Assembly: GCA_902806425.1 (NCBI GenBank)
Contig: CADCWP010000215.1
Coordinates: 1 to 53,005, forward strand
Origin: an uncultured Truepera sp.
GTDB taxonomy: Bacteria > Deinococcota > Deinococci > Deinococcales > Trueperaceae
Reading direction: 5' to 3'
DNA: 53,005 bases
Shown piece after piece: positions 9,771 to 18,499 of the stretch (the first letter of the stretch is position 1; every line of letters begins with the position of its first letter). A model generated the notes under the pieces. The model searched no databases, was not told the origin of the DNA, and saw only the letters and a program-made list of their open reading frames with translations. A program made the translations under genes and the position numbers.

Positions 9771-9798
9771 ACCCCAGCATAATCGGAATGATTACGAC

Positions 9799-9818
9799 GA
9801 AGTGTCACGGAAGTGTCA
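9799..9818 (-). promoter_or_regulatory. Tandem 9-bp direct repeat (GAAGTGTCA x2, 11-bp period) upstream of hemA
   Basis: GAAGTGTCA at 9799-9807 and 9810-9818; on the minus strand TGACACTTC, ahead of a possible -10-like GATTAT. Confidence 0.35.
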
Positions 9819-9873
9819 TAAAAGCTCGTGGCGCATAGGTGTAGTGGAGAGATGAATACGTTAGAAAGGCCCT

Positions 9874-10176
9874 CTAAAGCTCGCTCTCGCCGCGGATGTC
9901 GGGCATCACCTCGGCCGCGCCCGACGGGTTGGCGACGGCGTGCCGGACTCTGGCCCACGCTTCTTTAAGAGCGTGCTCACCCGGCCCCAGCGCCGCTTCG
10001 GAAGCGTCGGCGTAGGTGCCGACCTCCTCGGCTTTGGCTTTAAGGATGTCGTTGAGGACGCGGTGTAGGGCGTTGCGGACACCGAGCCCCTCGCGCAACA
10101 GGTCTTGAAGCTCGAGCACCCTCGAGACGAGTTCATCGTGCGTCATCGCCTCGAGGTCTTCTCTGGTGCGCTGCAT
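9874..10176 (-). CDS. Hypothetical protein, helical
   Basis: ORF 9874..10209; likely internal start MQRTREDLEAMTHDELVSRVLELQDLL; coding-like composition. Confidence 0.6.
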   Translation of the reverse strand: MQRTREDLEAMTHDELVSRVLELQDLLREGLGVRNALHRVLNDILKAKAEEVGTYADASEAALGPGEHALKEAWARVRHAVANPSGAAEVMPDIRGESEL

Positions 10177-10262
10177 TACGGGCCTCCTTACGCTAGCCTG
10201 ACACGTCACCGCACCCGATGTAAACCGTTTGTCGTGGACGGTTTACAGGTCAATCTACGGGG

Positions 10263-10451
10263 TCAGAACAGATAACGCGCGACCAAAATGCCGACGATTA
10301 GAGCAAGAAGTAAGCTGATCAGCAAAATCGTGTTTCTACCCCTTGCTCCCGAACGGCCATATACCTTGTCCGCGCCGTCTTGTACAGAGACGTTGCTCTC
10401 TACACCCGGTTTTGAAACGGGTTTGTCCTGAACTTGTTCGGGGTTCGCCAC
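10263..10451 (-). CDS. Small single-pass membrane protein
   Basis: 62 aa with C-terminal TM helix ILLISLLLALIVGILVARYLF; AGGAGG-like region near start. Confidence 0.55.
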   Translation of the reverse strand: MANPEQVQDKPVSKPGVESNVSVQDGADKVYGRSGARGRNTILLISLLLALIVGILVARYLF

Positions 10452-10799
10452 AGTAGCCTCCGGTAATAAGTTTAGGGAGGTGTGGGCTCAGCGGTGTGCA
10501 GTCCCGCGCACGTTACCGCCGGGGGAGACTGCGTGAACGGTCCATAGCTGCCTCAACACGTCGTGGGTCAGTTTGGGATGGTAGCCCAGCCTGCGGTGGC
10601 TGCCCTAACCGTACTCACCCGAAGGTAGAGCTGGAAGCGCTGCTTGGTCTTACTTTGACAAAAACGCCTCGCTCGCGCACAGGTGAAGCGCTTGGAAGCC
10701 TCCAAAAAGTACGAGCCTAGGCGTCTCAGGGGCGTCCCAAAGTAGGCGCGTGCAGCAGCTATACTCAGCCTATGATTAAAGCTCCGGGGTTGAGGCGTT

Positions 10800-11501
10800 A
10801 TGTTTGAGGTGGTTCCAGCAGTCGATATTCAGCGGGGACGGGCTGTGCGGCTCGTTGAGGGACGGACAGAGGACGAGACGGTGTATTTTGACGATCCCTT
10901 AGAGGCAGCTCAAAAGTGGGCCGGGTTGGGCGCGTCGTGGTTGCATCTAGTCGACCTGGACGCGGCCTTCGGACATGGAGACAACCGTGAGGTCATCGCT
11001 AAGCTGGCCGCCGCGCTGCCGTGCAAGCTCGAGGTTGGCGGCGGCATCCGCGATTTGGGGGCCGCCGAGCGCCTTTTAGACACTGTCGAGCGCGTCATCA
11101 TCGGTACCGCCGCCATCACCGAACCTGGGTTACTAGACGCCCTGCTCTCACGCTACGAAGCGCACCGCATCGCCGTCTCTATCGACGCGCGGGACGGTCT
11201 GGTGGCGGTACGCGGCTGGACCGAGACGAGCGCCGTCGCCGCGCGTGACCTGGCAAAGCGCGTTTCCGAGCAGGGCGTGACGCACATTATCTATACCGAC
11301 ATCGCCCGCGACGGCACGCTCTTAGGTGTCGACCCGGAGCCGGTCAGCTTGATGCGCTCGGCGTGTCCGCACACCTTGGTCGCGGGCGGCGGGGTGGCGA
11401 GCGACTATGACCTGGAGCTTTACGAAAGTCTGGGGCTGGACGGCGCGATTGTCGGCAAGGCGCTTTACGAAGGGCGGATTCAGTATCCCCGAACTGCCTG
11501 A
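10800..11501 (+). CDS. hisA: 1-(5-phosphoribosyl)-5-[(5-phosphoribosylamino)methylideneamino]imidazole-4-carboxamide isomerase
   Basis: 233 aa; VVPAVDIQRGRAVRLVEG, LEVGGGIRD, VSIDARDG, DIARDGTLLG. Confidence 0.95.
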   Translation: MFEVVPAVDIQRGRAVRLVEGRTEDETVYFDDPLEAAQKWAGLGASWLHLVDLDAAFGHGDNREVIAKLAAALPCKLEVGGGIRDLGAAERLLDTVERVIIGTAAITEPGLLDALLSRYEAHRIAVSIDARDGLVAVRGWTETSAVAARDLAKRVSEQGVTHIIYTDIARDGTLLGVDPEPVSLMRSACPHTLVAGGGVASDYDLELYESLGLDGAIVGKALYEGRIQYPRTA

Positions 11502-12327
11502 AGTTGAGACCGTCCGGCGGGAGCTTTCGCCGTGGCTAACGGACCGCATCATTATGCAAGCCGACCTTATAGAGGCGGTGCCGGGTCCCAAGTACGCCGG
11601 GCTCGAGCGGGCGAGTGGGCAGCACATCCTGGAGGTCAAGCGCCGAGGCAAATTTCTGATCCTGCCGCTTTCGGGGGGTGATGACCTAATTATCCATCTG
11701 GGCATGACCGGCATCCTCAGCCCGGAACCCCCGCCTAAACACGTGAGGGTAAGGCTCGAGCTGGACCCCGGCCTGAGCCCGACACTGTATTTCCAGGACG
11801 CGCGCCGCTTTGGGCGCTTTCTGGTAGTGCCGTCCGGGTTGTACGACAGCTTGCCGACCCTGCACGCCATGGGACCGGAGCCGCTCGAGGCGGGGTTCAC
11901 CGCGGCAGCTTTTTACAGGGCGCTGCAAGCCTCGGCGGTGCCCATCAAGCCCTATCTGCTCAGCCAGCGGCCCGTCTCGGGCGTCGGCAACATCTACGCC
12001 GACGAGGTGCTCTGGCACGCGCGCGTCCATCCACTGACGCCTTCTAAAGCCGTGTCTAAAGCTAAGGCCTACGCGCTAGCCGAAGCCATCCGTGCGGTGC
12101 TGGCCGCGAGCCTCGAGTTTCGGGGCACGACGCTTCAGGACTACCGCACCGTGGGCGGCGAGGTGGGCGGTTACTTGGCGCAGCTTCAGGTCTACGGCCA
12201 GCCGGACGCACCCTGCCCACGCTGCGGGCGGCCTATCACCAAAACGGTCGTAGGAGGGCGCGGCACACATTTTTGCCCACGCTGTCAGAAACGTCCTGCG
12301 GTGCCCCTGGCGTCGGCGAGTCTGTAG
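11485..12327 (+). CDS. mutM: Formamidopyrimidine-DNA glycosylase
   Basis: PELPEVETVRREL N-terminus (start placed at ATC 11485 so that Pro is residue 2), VSGVGNIYADEVLW H2TH, C-terminal CPRCG...CPRCQ zinc finger; ORF track start at 11407 lies inside hisA. Confidence 0.92.
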   Translation: MPELPEVETVRRELSPWLTDRIIMQADLIEAVPGPKYAGLERASGQHILEVKRRGKFLILPLSGGDDLIIHLGMTGILSPEPPPKHVRVRLELDPGLSPTLYFQDARRFGRFLVVPSGLYDSLPTLHAMGPEPLEAGFTAAAFYRALQASAVPIKPYLLSQRPVSGVGNIYADEVLWHARVHPLTPSKAVSKAKAYALAEAIRAVLAASLEFRGTTLQDYRTVGGEVGGYLAQLQVYGQPDAPCPRCGRPITKTVVGGRGTHFCPRCQKRPAVPLASASL

Positions 12328-12371
12328 GGGAGGGTGTACAGCTCCGTTTTGACCTACTCTATGCTGAGGTC

Positions 12372-12755
12372 ATGCCCCACCGAACCGACGTCCAGATGCG
12401 CTTTTCCGACACGGACGCCCAGGGTCACCTCAACAACAGCGCCTACGTGGTCTACGCCGAACTCGCTCGCGCTGACCTCTTAGACGCCGTGCGCGGTGAG
12501 GATACCTACTTGCTCCTCGCCAAATTGGCGCTGGAGTTCAAAAGCCAGGTTCGCTTCGGGCAGCGCGTTTGGGTGAATACTACCGTCACCGAGGTTGGTG
12601 AGAGCAGCGTAAACCTCTTTCAAGAGGTCTACGCCGATGATGAGGTCGTGGCGAGCCTTACCTCAACCGTGGTTTTTTTCGACCCTCAAGCACAGGAGGC
12701 CAAGCCTGTGCCGCCCGAAGCGCGCGGAAAGCTCGAGGCTGACCGGCCACTCTAG
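12372..12755 (+). CDS. Acyl-CoA thioesterase (4HBT/hotdog fold)
   Basis: MRFSDTDAQGHLNNSAYVVYAELAR hotdog thioesterase motif; start chosen at MPHRTD within ORF 12273..12755. Confidence 0.88.
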   Translation: MPHRTDVQMRFSDTDAQGHLNNSAYVVYAELARADLLDAVRGEDTYLLLAKLALEFKSQVRFGQRVWVNTTVTEVGESSVNLFQEVYADDEVVASLTSTVVFFDPQAQEAKPVPPEARGKLEADRPL

Positions 12756-12806
12756 ACTGAACCCGCTTAACGTCAAACTTTACTGTCCGGCACGGTAAGC
12801 TGGGTT

Positions 12807-13226
12807 ATGTCACCCGATGTAGTTTCAGCGTCCCAAACTCGCGTCTATCGCACCGAGATTCAGCTGCGGTTTAACGATACCGACGCGCTCGGACATCTCA
12901 ACAACACCGCCTACGCGCTCTACGCCGAGCAGGGCCGCGTGGACTTTTTGGATGGGTTCCGGGCTCAAGGAGTCTATCTCATCTTGGCGCACCTCTCGCT
13001 CGATTTCCTCAAACAGGTTCGGTTTCGGGACACGGTGTACGTCCTGACCCGCGTCGCCAAACTTGGCCGTACGAGCGTAACTCTGGAGCAAGAGATATAT
13101 GGAAGCGGCGAGATCGCGGCGCGGGCGCGTTCGGTCGTCGTGATGTTCGACTACCAGGCGCAGAAACCCGTTCCCATCACGGACGCGGTACGGGAGAAGC
13201 TGACGCCTTACCACAAGCCCTCCTAG
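12807..13226 (+). CDS. Acyl-CoA thioesterase (4HBT/hotdog fold), tandem paralog
   Basis: LRFNDTDALGHLNNTAYALYAEQGR; clear similarity to preceding ORF. Confidence 0.88.
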   Translation: MSPDVVSASQTRVYRTEIQLRFNDTDALGHLNNTAYALYAEQGRVDFLDGFRAQGVYLILAHLSLDFLKQVRFRDTVYVLTRVAKLGRTSVTLEQEIYGSGEIAARARSVVVMFDYQAQKPVPITDAVREKLTPYHKPS

Positions 13227-13762
13227 CCGGTCCTAAAGACGCCGGTTTCGCTTAGCAGGTGTGTCATAGGTACGTCGTGCGCTCTAGTCGGTAGGGTCGG
13301 GACGATGAGCTGCGACGGTGTGACGCCGACGATAGAGACACCCTTCTGAACGCTGCCCAGCAGCCGGTCGTAAAAACCCTTGCCGTAGCCTAGACGAGTG
13401 CCGGAGGGGTCGAACGCCAAGCCTGGTATAAGGAGTAGCTCGAGCTTCCGCACCTCTACCTCCGGACTCTCCTGGTGCGCTTGCCAAAAGCCGTAGGGGT
13501 GACGCTCGAGCCCCTCTGAAAGTGCGTGGACGCTGAGCGTGCCGTCGTCACGCGTCCGGGTGATGTAAAACCGCTTTCCTTGAAGCCCCGACAGGTTGAG
13601 TTCGCTGCCGAAGGCTAGATAGTTCAGGACGTGCTCAGCCTGCCGGTACGGGGGCCAAAGCTCGAGCTGCGCCACAACGTCCCTACTCAAAGCCGGGATG
13701 TCCAGCCGCGCCCGTGTTTCTTTAGCCCAGCCGCGCCACTCGCTTTTGCTCCAGCCCGCCAC
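13223..13762 (-). CDS. 5-formyltetrahydrofolate cyclo-ligase family protein
   Basis: LLLIPGLAFDPSGTRLGYGKGFYDRLL signature. Confidence 0.92.
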   Translation of the reverse strand: MAGWSKSEWRGWAKETRARLDIPALSRDVVAQLELWPPYRQAEHVLNYLAFGSELNLSGLQGKRFYITRTRDDGTLSVHALSEGLERHPYGFWQAHQESPEVEVRKLELLLIPGLAFDPSGTRLGYGKGFYDRLLGSVQKGVSIVGVTPSQLIVPTLPTRAHDVPMTHLLSETGVFRTG

Positions 13763-13829
13763 CTTTTGAGTTTACGTCCGTGTCCTCTACCCAACAGCGC
13801 CGTAGCGCGCGTGCAGCATACTTAAACAT

Positions 13830-14255
13830 ATGACGACCAAAACGACCACTGTGCATCACCTCGTAGACAAACGCTTCGTCGGCGTTACCCCCGACGGGCA
13901 GCGCGTCATGATCGACGGCGAGGCCGAGGCGAAAACCGGTCCCAACCCGATGGAACTGCTTTTAAACGCACTCGGCGCTTGTGCGGCTTTCGACGTTGTA
14001 GAGATGCTTAAAAAGCGTCGTTTAGACGTGCAGGGCTACCGTATCGAACTCTCCGGCGAGCGGCCCGACGCCGTGCCCGCGCCCTATACGCATATTCACG
14101 CCAGACACGTCTTTGACGTGCCGGGGCTTGACGAAAAGACGGCGACGCGCTTTGTAGATCTCGCTATGAATAAGTACTGCTCGGTAGCGAGTAGCTTAAA
14201 AGCCGAGATCAGCTTCGAGGTGGCCCTCGAGGTGCCTGCGCCGCAGAACGTTTGA
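13830..14255 (+). CDS. OsmC family protein
   Basis: GPNPMELLLNALGACAAFDVVEML and KYCSVASSLK conserved Cys regions. Confidence 0.9.
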   Translation: MTTKTTTVHHLVDKRFVGVTPDGQRVMIDGEAEAKTGPNPMELLLNALGACAAFDVVEMLKKRRLDVQGYRIELSGERPDAVPAPYTHIHARHVFDVPGLDEKTATRFVDLAMNKYCSVASSLKAEISFEVALEVPAPQNV

Positions 14256-14343
14256 CTTTAAGGACCCTCTGATGTTGGTTTAAGTCGCCGAGCAACGCGC
14301 GTGAGACCGGCACCTTCGTTTGGGGATTTGCTAGGCTTAGGGT

Positions 14344-16434
14344 ATGGCTGAGCCCGACCTGCACGACCCGCAGTTTTACTTTAACCGGGAGACCTCTTGG
14401 CTCAGGTTTAACGAGCGGGTTTTAGAAGAGGCCGAAGATGACGAAAACCCACCCCTCGAGCGCCTGAAGTTTTTGGCGATCTTCAGCAGCAACCTAGACG
14501 AGTTTATGATGATCCGCTACGCGGGTCTTAAAGAGCAGGTCGCCGCCGGTATCGTCGGGCGCAGCTTTGACGGCCTCACGCCCGCCGAACAGCTCACGGC
14601 CATCTCAAGCGAGCTCCACCCGCTCATCGCGCGCCACCGCAAGGTGCTCCGCCACGACGTTCTGCCCGCGTTGGAGCGCCACGGCGTCGCGCTCGTGCCC
14701 GTTCACAAACTCTCCGAAACCGACCGGGCTATGGTCGACGCCTACTTCGACCGCGAGCTGTTCCCGGTGCTCACGCCTCTCGCCGTCGATTCCGGGCACC
14801 CCTTTCCGCGGCTTCCCAACCTGAGCTTTTCGCTGCTGCTCGAGCTTTTCGATCCCGCCCGCGACGAGACGAAGCTCGCGGTCGTGCAGGTGCCGAGCGT
14901 GCTCCCGCGCTTTTTGCGCCTGCCACCCCTAGACGACGCCGACCGAACATTTCGCTTTGTCTTAGCCGAGGAGATCATCCGGGCAAAAGTCGGTGACCTG
15001 TTCCCCGGTCATGAGGTGCGCTCGAGCCACGCCTTTAGGCTGACTCGGGACGCTGACATCGAGATCGCCGAGGACGAAGCCGACGACCTTTTGCAGGTGA
15101 TCGAGGATGAGGTTCGTAAGCGCCGCTGGGGGGACGCCGTGCGGCTCGAGGTCACTGCCAAGATGCCCGCGCCGTGGTGCGACTTCTTGCGCCGTACGCT
15201 TCAGCTCAGCGAGAGCGACGTCTACCGCGTTGACTATCACCTCAACGTCGGCGACTTTATGGAGCTGGCGCTTTTAGACCTGCCCGACCTGCGTTACCCC
15301 CCCTTCGACACCCGGCTACCCACTGAGTTCTTGGGGATGTCGGACGTGTTCGGCATCATCGGGCGTCAAGACGTCTTTATTCATCACCCGTTTCACTCGT
15401 TCGACGCTGTTCTTAACCTTATCGAGCAGGCCGCCGACGACCCCGATGTGCTGGCGATCAAGCAGACTTTATATCGCGTCGGCGGCAAGTCGCCGGTAGT
15501 AGCGGCCTTGGCGCGGGCGGCGGGTAACGGCAAGCTGGTCACCGCTTTGGTCGAGCTAAAGGCCAGATTCGACGAAGAGAACAACATCGTCTGGGCGCGC
15601 GAGTTGGAGCGTGCCGGGGTCCACGTCGTTTACGGGTTTGCGGGCCTTAAGACACACTGCAAAACGCTTCTTATCGTCCGCCGTGAAGGTCAAGAAATAC
15701 GCCGTTACATGCACCTCGGTACCGGCAACTATAACCGCGGTACCAGCACTGTCTACACCGACTTTGGTTTGCTCTCGTGCGATTCCGAGCTGGGCGCTGA
15801 CTTATCGGAGTTATTCAACTACCTCACCGGCTTTTCCAAACAGCAGGCGTGGCGCAAGCTTTGGGTCGCCCCGGAAACGCTTCGCAGCGAACTAACCGGG
15901 GCCATCGAACGCGAGGAGGCGCACGCCCGTGAGGGTCGTCCGGCCCGCATCATCGCCAAGATGAACGCGCTCGTCGATCCACGCGTGATTCGCGCGCTCT
16001 ACCGCGCGGCGCAAGCAGGGGTCGAGATCGACCTTATCGTGCGCGGCATCTGCTGCCTGCGTCCGGGCGTCGAGGGGGTAAGTGAACGCATCCGCGTCCG
16101 CAGCATCGTCGGGCGATTTTTAGAACACTCGAGGGCGTTCTTCTTCCTTAACGGCGGCGAGGAAAGCCTCTACTTGGGGTCGGCGGATTGGATGCAGCGC
16201 AACCTGACCCGGCGCGTCGAGGTCGTGTTCCCCATCGAAGACCGAGCGGTCAAAAAGAAAGTCTTACAGGTTCTAGACCTGAACCTCCGCGACAACGTCA
16301 AGGCCAGGGAGCTAGGTCCGGACGGTCTCTATACCTACCTTCGGCGTAGGGCGGGACAGCGCAGGCTTAACTCGCAGGAAAAGCTGTTAGACATCTCTGC
16401 GCGGCGGGCGGCACTCCTCAGCAGCCGACGTTAA
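14344..16434 (+). CDS. ppk1: Polyphosphate kinase 1
   Basis: 696 aa; FNRETSWLRFNERVLEEA, HHPFHSFDAVLNLI, KQTLYRVGGKSPVV, HLGTGNYN. Confidence 0.97.
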   Translation: MAEPDLHDPQFYFNRETSWLRFNERVLEEAEDDENPPLERLKFLAIFSSNLDEFMMIRYAGLKEQVAAGIVGRSFDGLTPAEQLTAISSELHPLIARHRKVLRHDVLPALERHGVALVPVHKLSETDRAMVDAYFDRELFPVLTPLAVDSGHPFPRLPNLSFSLLLELFDPARDETKLAVVQVPSVLPRFLRLPPLDDADRTFRFVLAEEIIRAKVGDLFPGHEVRSSHAFRLTRDADIEIAEDEADDLLQVIEDEVRKRRWGDAVRLEVTAKMPAPWCDFLRRTLQLSESDVYRVDYHLNVGDFMELALLDLPDLRYPPFDTRLPTEFLGMSDVFGIIGRQDVFIHHPFHSFDAVLNLIEQAADDPDVLAIKQTLYRVGGKSPVVAALARAAGNGKLVTALVELKARFDEENNIVWARELERAGVHVVYGFAGLKTHCKTLLIVRREGQEIRRYMHLGTGNYNRGTSTVYTDFGLLSCDSELGADLSELFNYLTGFSKQQAWRKLWVAPETLRSELTGAIEREEAHAREGRPARIIAKMNALVDPRVIRALYRAAQAGVEIDLIVRGICCLRPGVEGVSERIRVRSIVGRFLEHSRAFFFLNGGEESLYLGSADWMQRNLTRRVEVVFPIEDRAVKKKVLQVLDLNLRDNVKARELGPDGLYTYLRRRAGQRRLNSQEKLLDISARRAALLSSRR

Positions 16435-16552
16435 GGTCTGTTGACGATCCCTCCGCAGTAGGTGGACTAGAGAACTCGAGGTCTAGCGGTTTGTTGAGCG
16501 CTAGATTCTCAGGCCGCGTCTGGGCCTCGACCGGAAACTCTTCCGCACCTAG

Positions 16553-17544
16553 TTTAACCTGAGTTCGACGTTTAACGTTTAGATAATGGTCGGTAGCTGA
16601 GTCAGGTTGGAAGGCAACCGGAGAGAAGGTTTTTTTGGCTGGTGGGTATAGGCAACGAGACCGGCCAGAAGATTCACAGCGAAGTTTGCCGGACTCCGGT
16701 GGCGAGTGTGCTCTACCTGAGAAATGTTTTTGAGCTGATCCGTGATCGTCTCGATGATGAAGCGTTTGCGCAGCATGAGCCTGTCGGACAAAAGCATCAG
16801 CTGCCCCTTCATATTTTTACGCAGCGAGGTGATCAGTTCCAGGCCGCGCTCGAAGAGCATCTCAAACAGCGCTTGTGAGAGATAGCCTTTATCTCCGAAG
16901 AGCTTGCCGAGAAGCTCTTCGCTCATGCCCTCAAGCGGTCTGCGGTCATCGACGTTGCCCGGAGTGAGGTGTACGGCCAGCAGCTCGCCCAGATCATTGA
17001 CGATCAGATGCAGCTTGAATCCATAAAACCAGCCCATGGTTGTTTTGCCACGCGCCGCTAAGTCTTTGAAGACCTTGTGCCTGTTAATTCGTCGGTTGTG
17101 ACAAACCGCCAACGGCGTACTATCTACAAAAGCGATGCCGGTGCAGCGACCGAAGCGGCTCTGCAAGTAGGCGCACAGCAGTAGTAGTACACCTGGCATC
17201 AACTCGACAAAGCGCCCGTACGAAACCAGTCTGGGAAACTCGGCAGCAAGGTGCCTACAAACGTGCTTCTGATAGAAGCTTTTGAAGTCGCGGTAGCCCT
17301 GTTGATGAAAGTGGATCACGATAGTCATGACTTCACTAGCTGAGAGCGAGGGCTCAGGACCACGTTTCGCTTTGCCGGGCAGTTGCTGCTGTGCGGCCCA
17401 GCTCTCGAACGCTTGGTGGAAGTCGTCAACTTCAACGAATAGCTCGAGTAAACTCATAACCGTATCTCCTTAGCGGGTCTTTAGACAACCCCATCCTAGG
17501 AGATACTTCTTCATTTGGCTCCGAAACCTCGAACTGAGGTTAAA
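16553..17544 (-). mobile_element. IS982-like insertion sequence, about 992 bp
   Basis: Transposase ORF flanked by imperfect 21-bp inverted repeats TTTAACCTGAGTTCGACGTTT (16553-16573) and revcomp of AAACCTCGAACTGAGGTTAAA (17524-17544), 19/21 matching. Confidence 0.82.
16579..17457 (-). CDS. IS982 family transposase
   Basis: 292 aa; FVDSTPLAVCHNRRI, GWFYGFKLHLIVND, FGDKGYLS, EHTRHRSPANF; full-length reading frame. Confidence 0.9.
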   Translation of the reverse strand: MSLLELFVEVDDFHQAFESWAAQQQLPGKAKRGPEPSLSASEVMTIVIHFHQQGYRDFKSFYQKHVCRHLAAEFPRLVSYGRFVELMPGVLLLLCAYLQSRFGRCTGIAFVDSTPLAVCHNRRINRHKVFKDLAARGKTTMGWFYGFKLHLIVNDLGELLAVHLTPGNVDDRRPLEGMSEELLGKLFGDKGYLSQALFEMLFERGLELITSLRKNMKGQLMLLSDRLMLRKRFIIETITDQLKNISQVEHTRHRSPANFAVNLLAGLVAYTHQPKKPSLRLPSNLTQLPTII

Positions 17545-17641
17545 TAATTCACAGCTGGGCGAACGGGACGCGCCACGTGAGCGTTTCGCCGTCGTGTGGC
17601 CCGAGGCGCACCTATCATCCCGAGAACGACTCGGAGGTGAT

Positions 17642-18412
17642 ATGAAGTTGAGAAGGAGGGTCAAAGGGGCCCTGAGAAGCCTTTTTCTGGGGGTGCAACG
17701 GCCCTTTTTTGAGGAGCTTCTCGTTTTAGGCGATTCTCACGTCAGGGTTTTTAGCAGCCCCCGGCTGCGCAGAAAGCTCTGGCGCTACCACCTCAACGTC
17801 GTCAGCGTCCACGGCGCGACGGCGTCGGGGCTCGAGAACCCGAACTCAAAAACGCAGACCTACAACATTTTTAACCGCGTCTTGGCGGCGACCCGCGCGC
17901 AAAAGGTCGTGGTGATGCTCGGTGAGGTCGACACAGGTTTTATCATCTGGTACCGCGCCGACAAGTACGGTGTGCCGGTCGCAGAGGCGTTCACCAAGAC
18001 CGTTTCCACCTATCAAAACTTTTTGCGGACGCTTAAAGCGCGCGGCTTTTCGCCCGTCTGCGTCAGCGCGCCGCTGCCGACCATTCAAGACGGCAACACC
18101 TGGGGCGAGGTCGCCAACTTGCGAAAGGGCATCACGGCGACGCAGCGGCAGCGGACCGAGCTGACCCTGGCCTTTAACCGGGAGTTAGAGGCGTTCTGCC
18201 GGGTTCACGCCATCCCTTACATCAACCTAGACGACGTTTCGCTGGGTCCCGACGGGCTGGTAAGGGCCGAACTGCTCAACAAAAACCCGTTCGACCACCA
18301 CTACGAAAAGCGCGTCTACGCGCGGGTGCTGGCCCAGCATGTGGGGCTGGTCATCCCGCAGGCGGGGCGCGTGCGGGCCGCGGCAGGCCCGTTTCGCTAC
18401 CGCACCGAGTAG
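17642..18412 (+). CDS. SGNH/GDSL-like hydrolase family protein
   Basis: VLGDSHVRVF, GEVDTGFIIWYRADKY, C-terminal FDHHYEKR; start at MKLRRR inside ORF 17594..18412. Confidence 0.75.
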   Translation: MKLRRRVKGALRSLFLGVQRPFFEELLVLGDSHVRVFSSPRLRRKLWRYHLNVVSVHGATASGLENPNSKTQTYNIFNRVLAATRAQKVVVMLGEVDTGFIIWYRADKYGVPVAEAFTKTVSTYQNFLRTLKARGFSPVCVSAPLPTIQDGNTWGEVANLRKGITATQRQRTELTLAFNRELEAFCRVHAIPYINLDDVSLGPDGLVRAELLNKNPFDHHYEKRVYARVLAQHVGLVIPQAGRVRAAAGPFRYRTE

Positions 18413-18499
18413 ACGGGAGCGTCTATTATCTCCAACCGTACATCCCTAAGCGCGCCCAAACTGTGCTGGATAGAAAAGTGAACTCAACAGGAGATCAAG

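Noticed and set aside
10496-10720. 74-aa plus ORF upstream of hisA
   Set aside because: Arg/Ser-rich, no RBS, no domain; treated as intergenic
14344-16434. Possible interruption of ppk1 by the nearby IS
   Set aside because: ppk1 reads uninterrupted to a natural stop at 16434; the IS begins about 120 bp later
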